Positions 32,420-33,330 of a DNA stretch of 33,330 nt are shown piece by piece. Source of the stretch: an uncultured Sphingomonadales bacterium (GTDB lineage: Bacteria > Pseudomonadota > Alphaproteobacteria > Sphingomonadales > Sphingomonadaceae); assembly GCA_937870585.1 (NCBI GenBank), contig CALMZE010000145.1, forward strand, positions 1 through 33,330, in the 5' to 3' direction. Positions within the stretch are counted from its first letter, which is position 1. Each line of letters begins with the position of its first letter. A program made the translations under genes and the position numbers. The notes under the pieces were generated by a model, which was given only the letters and a program-made list of their open reading frames with translations, made no database searches and was not told the DNA's origin.

Positions 32420-33330
32420 TCAAGCCGACAGTGCCCCAGTCATCTGCCCCGCCTGTTTGAAGCGTTCAAGGATGGTTGTCACCTGCTCTTCGGTGTGTTC
32501 GGCTGAAAGCGAGCACCGCAGCAAATACATGCCAACCGGCGTCGCGGGCGGACGGGCCACGTTCACATAAACGCCGAGCTCCAACAACGCCTGCCATGTC
32601 GCCACTGCCTGATCCTGATCGTCAAGCAGCACCGCAATGATGGCGGACTGGGCATGATCGGTGGCCAGATTATAGCCCATGTCGCGCAGTCCCTGATGGA
32701 CGCGGCAGGTGTTGGCCCAAAGCCGATCCCGCTTGTCCTGCGCGTGCATCAGCTTGCGGATCGAGGTTGCGGCCGTGGCCACCACACTTGGCGGCAACGA
32801 GGCCGTGAAGATATAGGGGCGGCAGGCGAAGCGGACGATCTCGAACTTGGGATGGTTGGAGACGACAAAGCCGCCGACCGTGCCCACGCTCTTGGAGAAG
32901 GTGCCGACCACGAAGTCGACCATGTCTTCAAGGCCCTGCTCTTCATAGACGCCGCGGCCATTCTCACCGAAAAAGCCCATCGAATGCGCTTCATCGACCA
33001 GAACCAGCGCGCCGTGATCCTTGGCGATGGTCACCATTTCCTTCAGCGGCGCAATGTCGCCCAGCATCGAATAGACGCCTTCCAGCACCACCAGCTTGCC
33101 CGCATCCTTGGGCAGCTTTTCAAGGCGGGTGCGGAGATGCTCCACATTGTTATGGCGGAAGCGGACGAGATTGGCCCCGCTCATCCCCATGCCCATGAAG
33201 CAGCCATCATAGATGGAGGCATGGCTATCCAGATCGATGACGACATATTCGTCTTTGCCGACGAGCGCGGAGACGATGCCGAGATTGGCCTGATAGCCGG
33301 TCGAAAACACCATGGCGTGATCGGTGCCGG
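32420..33330 (-). CDS. spt: Serine palmitoyltransferase, partial (5' end outside window)
   Basis: The visible 303 residues are the C-terminal three quarters of an alpha-oxoamine synthase, which condenses L-serine with palmitoyl-CoA to 3-ketodihydrosphingosine in the cytoplasm. Seen are VFSTGYQANLGIVSAL, LVDEAHSMGFFGENGRGV, and the PLP-lysine segment VVGTFSKSVGTVGGFVVS, in which the lysine of TFSKS forms the Schiff base, and RPYIFTASLPPS. The sequence agrees with the sphingomonad enzyme as I know it and not with 5-aminolevulinate synthase or KBL. The reading frame continues to the right edge of the window, so the start is not seen. Confidence 0.93.
   Translation of the reverse strand, partial: GTDHAMVFSTGYQANLGIVSALVGKDEYVVIDLDSHASIYDGCFMGMGMSGANLVRFRHNNVEHLRTRLEKLPKDAGKLVVLEGVYSMLGDIAPLKEMVTIAKDHGALVLVDEAHSMGFFGENGRGVYEEQGLEDMVDFVVGTFSKSVGTVGGFVVSNHPKFEIVRFACRPYIFTASLPPSVVATAATSIRKLMHAQDKRDRLWANTCRVHQGLRDMGYNLATDHAQSAIIAVLLDDQDQAVATWQALLELGVYVNVARPPATPVGMYLLRCSLSAEHTEEQVTTILERFKQAGQMTGALSA

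Noticed and set aside
1-33330. Insertion sequence, integrase or tRNA that would explain an island
   Set aside because: No transposase or integrase motif, terminal inverted repeats or tRNA cloverleaf was seen; island status rests only on context.

Overview
The window comes from an alphaproteobacterium, most likely a sphingomonad (Sphingobium, Novosphingobium, Sphingopyxis or a relative). The right edge holds a serine palmitoyltransferase, the entry enzyme for the glycosphingolipids these bacteria use in place of LPS. The left edge holds the aerobic cobaltochelatase subunit cobT. Base composition is high in GC inside genes, with AT-rich promoters. Between these two housekeeping genes lies about 29 kb of accessory catabolic DNA. 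No transposase, integrase, RNA gene or CRISPR array was seen.

Layout: (1) 1-2023, an inverted pair of GC-rich repeats and cobT. (2) 2217-4047, a luciferase-like flavin monooxygenase with its own TetR regulator. (3) 4034-26737, the core: a DUF1214 protein; an NTF2-like protein, an unknown protein and an Lrp/AsnC-like regulator; a leftward operon for E1-alpha, E1-beta and E2 of a 2-oxo acid (acetoin-type) dehydrogenase plus a Baeyer-Villiger-type monooxygenase; a rightward operon of an Old Yellow Enzyme/dienoyl-CoA-reductase-like flavoprotein, MFS transporter, SDR and HSL-family esterase; a leftward operon of two SDRs and a PhyH-type dioxygenase; two overlapping Lrp/AsnC regulators; an operon of an NTF2-like protein, a ketosteroid-dehydrogenase-like flavoprotein and an SDR; a lone NTF2-like protein; and an operon of a sulfotransferase, a Coq4-like protein and an NTF2-like protein. 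(4) 26897-31144, a small coiled-coil protein and a leftward operon of a lignostilbene-type carotenoid oxygenase, NTF2-like protein, zinc alcohol dehydrogenase and VOC protein. (5) 31215-33330, a remnant of a second serine palmitoyltransferase C-terminus, two small membrane proteins and the partial spt gene.

The most striking observation is regulatory. Five control regions in the core (5139-5182, 11433-11478, 19419-19470, 20482-20525, 24243-24286) each carry a half-site TACGCA and an inverted partner TGCG(TA), always separated by exactly 32 nt. Together they could control almost every gene from 4034 to 26737. Three Lrp/AsnC-family regulators are encoded inside the same segment, so I infer one dispersed regulon under Lrp-type control.

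Taken together the enzyme classes (flavin monooxygenase, SDR alcohol dehydrogenases, OYE enone reductase, Baeyer-Villiger monooxygenase, GDXG-type esterase, NTF2-fold proteins that include epoxide hydrolases and isomerases) resemble the logic of monocyclic terpenoid or steroid-like ketone catabolism: alcohol to ketone, enone reduction, ring oxygenation to a lactone, lactone hydrolysis. No CoA ligase, acyl-CoA dehydrogenase, thiolase or dihydrolipoamide dehydrogenase is present, so downstream steps must be encoded elsewhere. The substrate cannot be read from the sequence.
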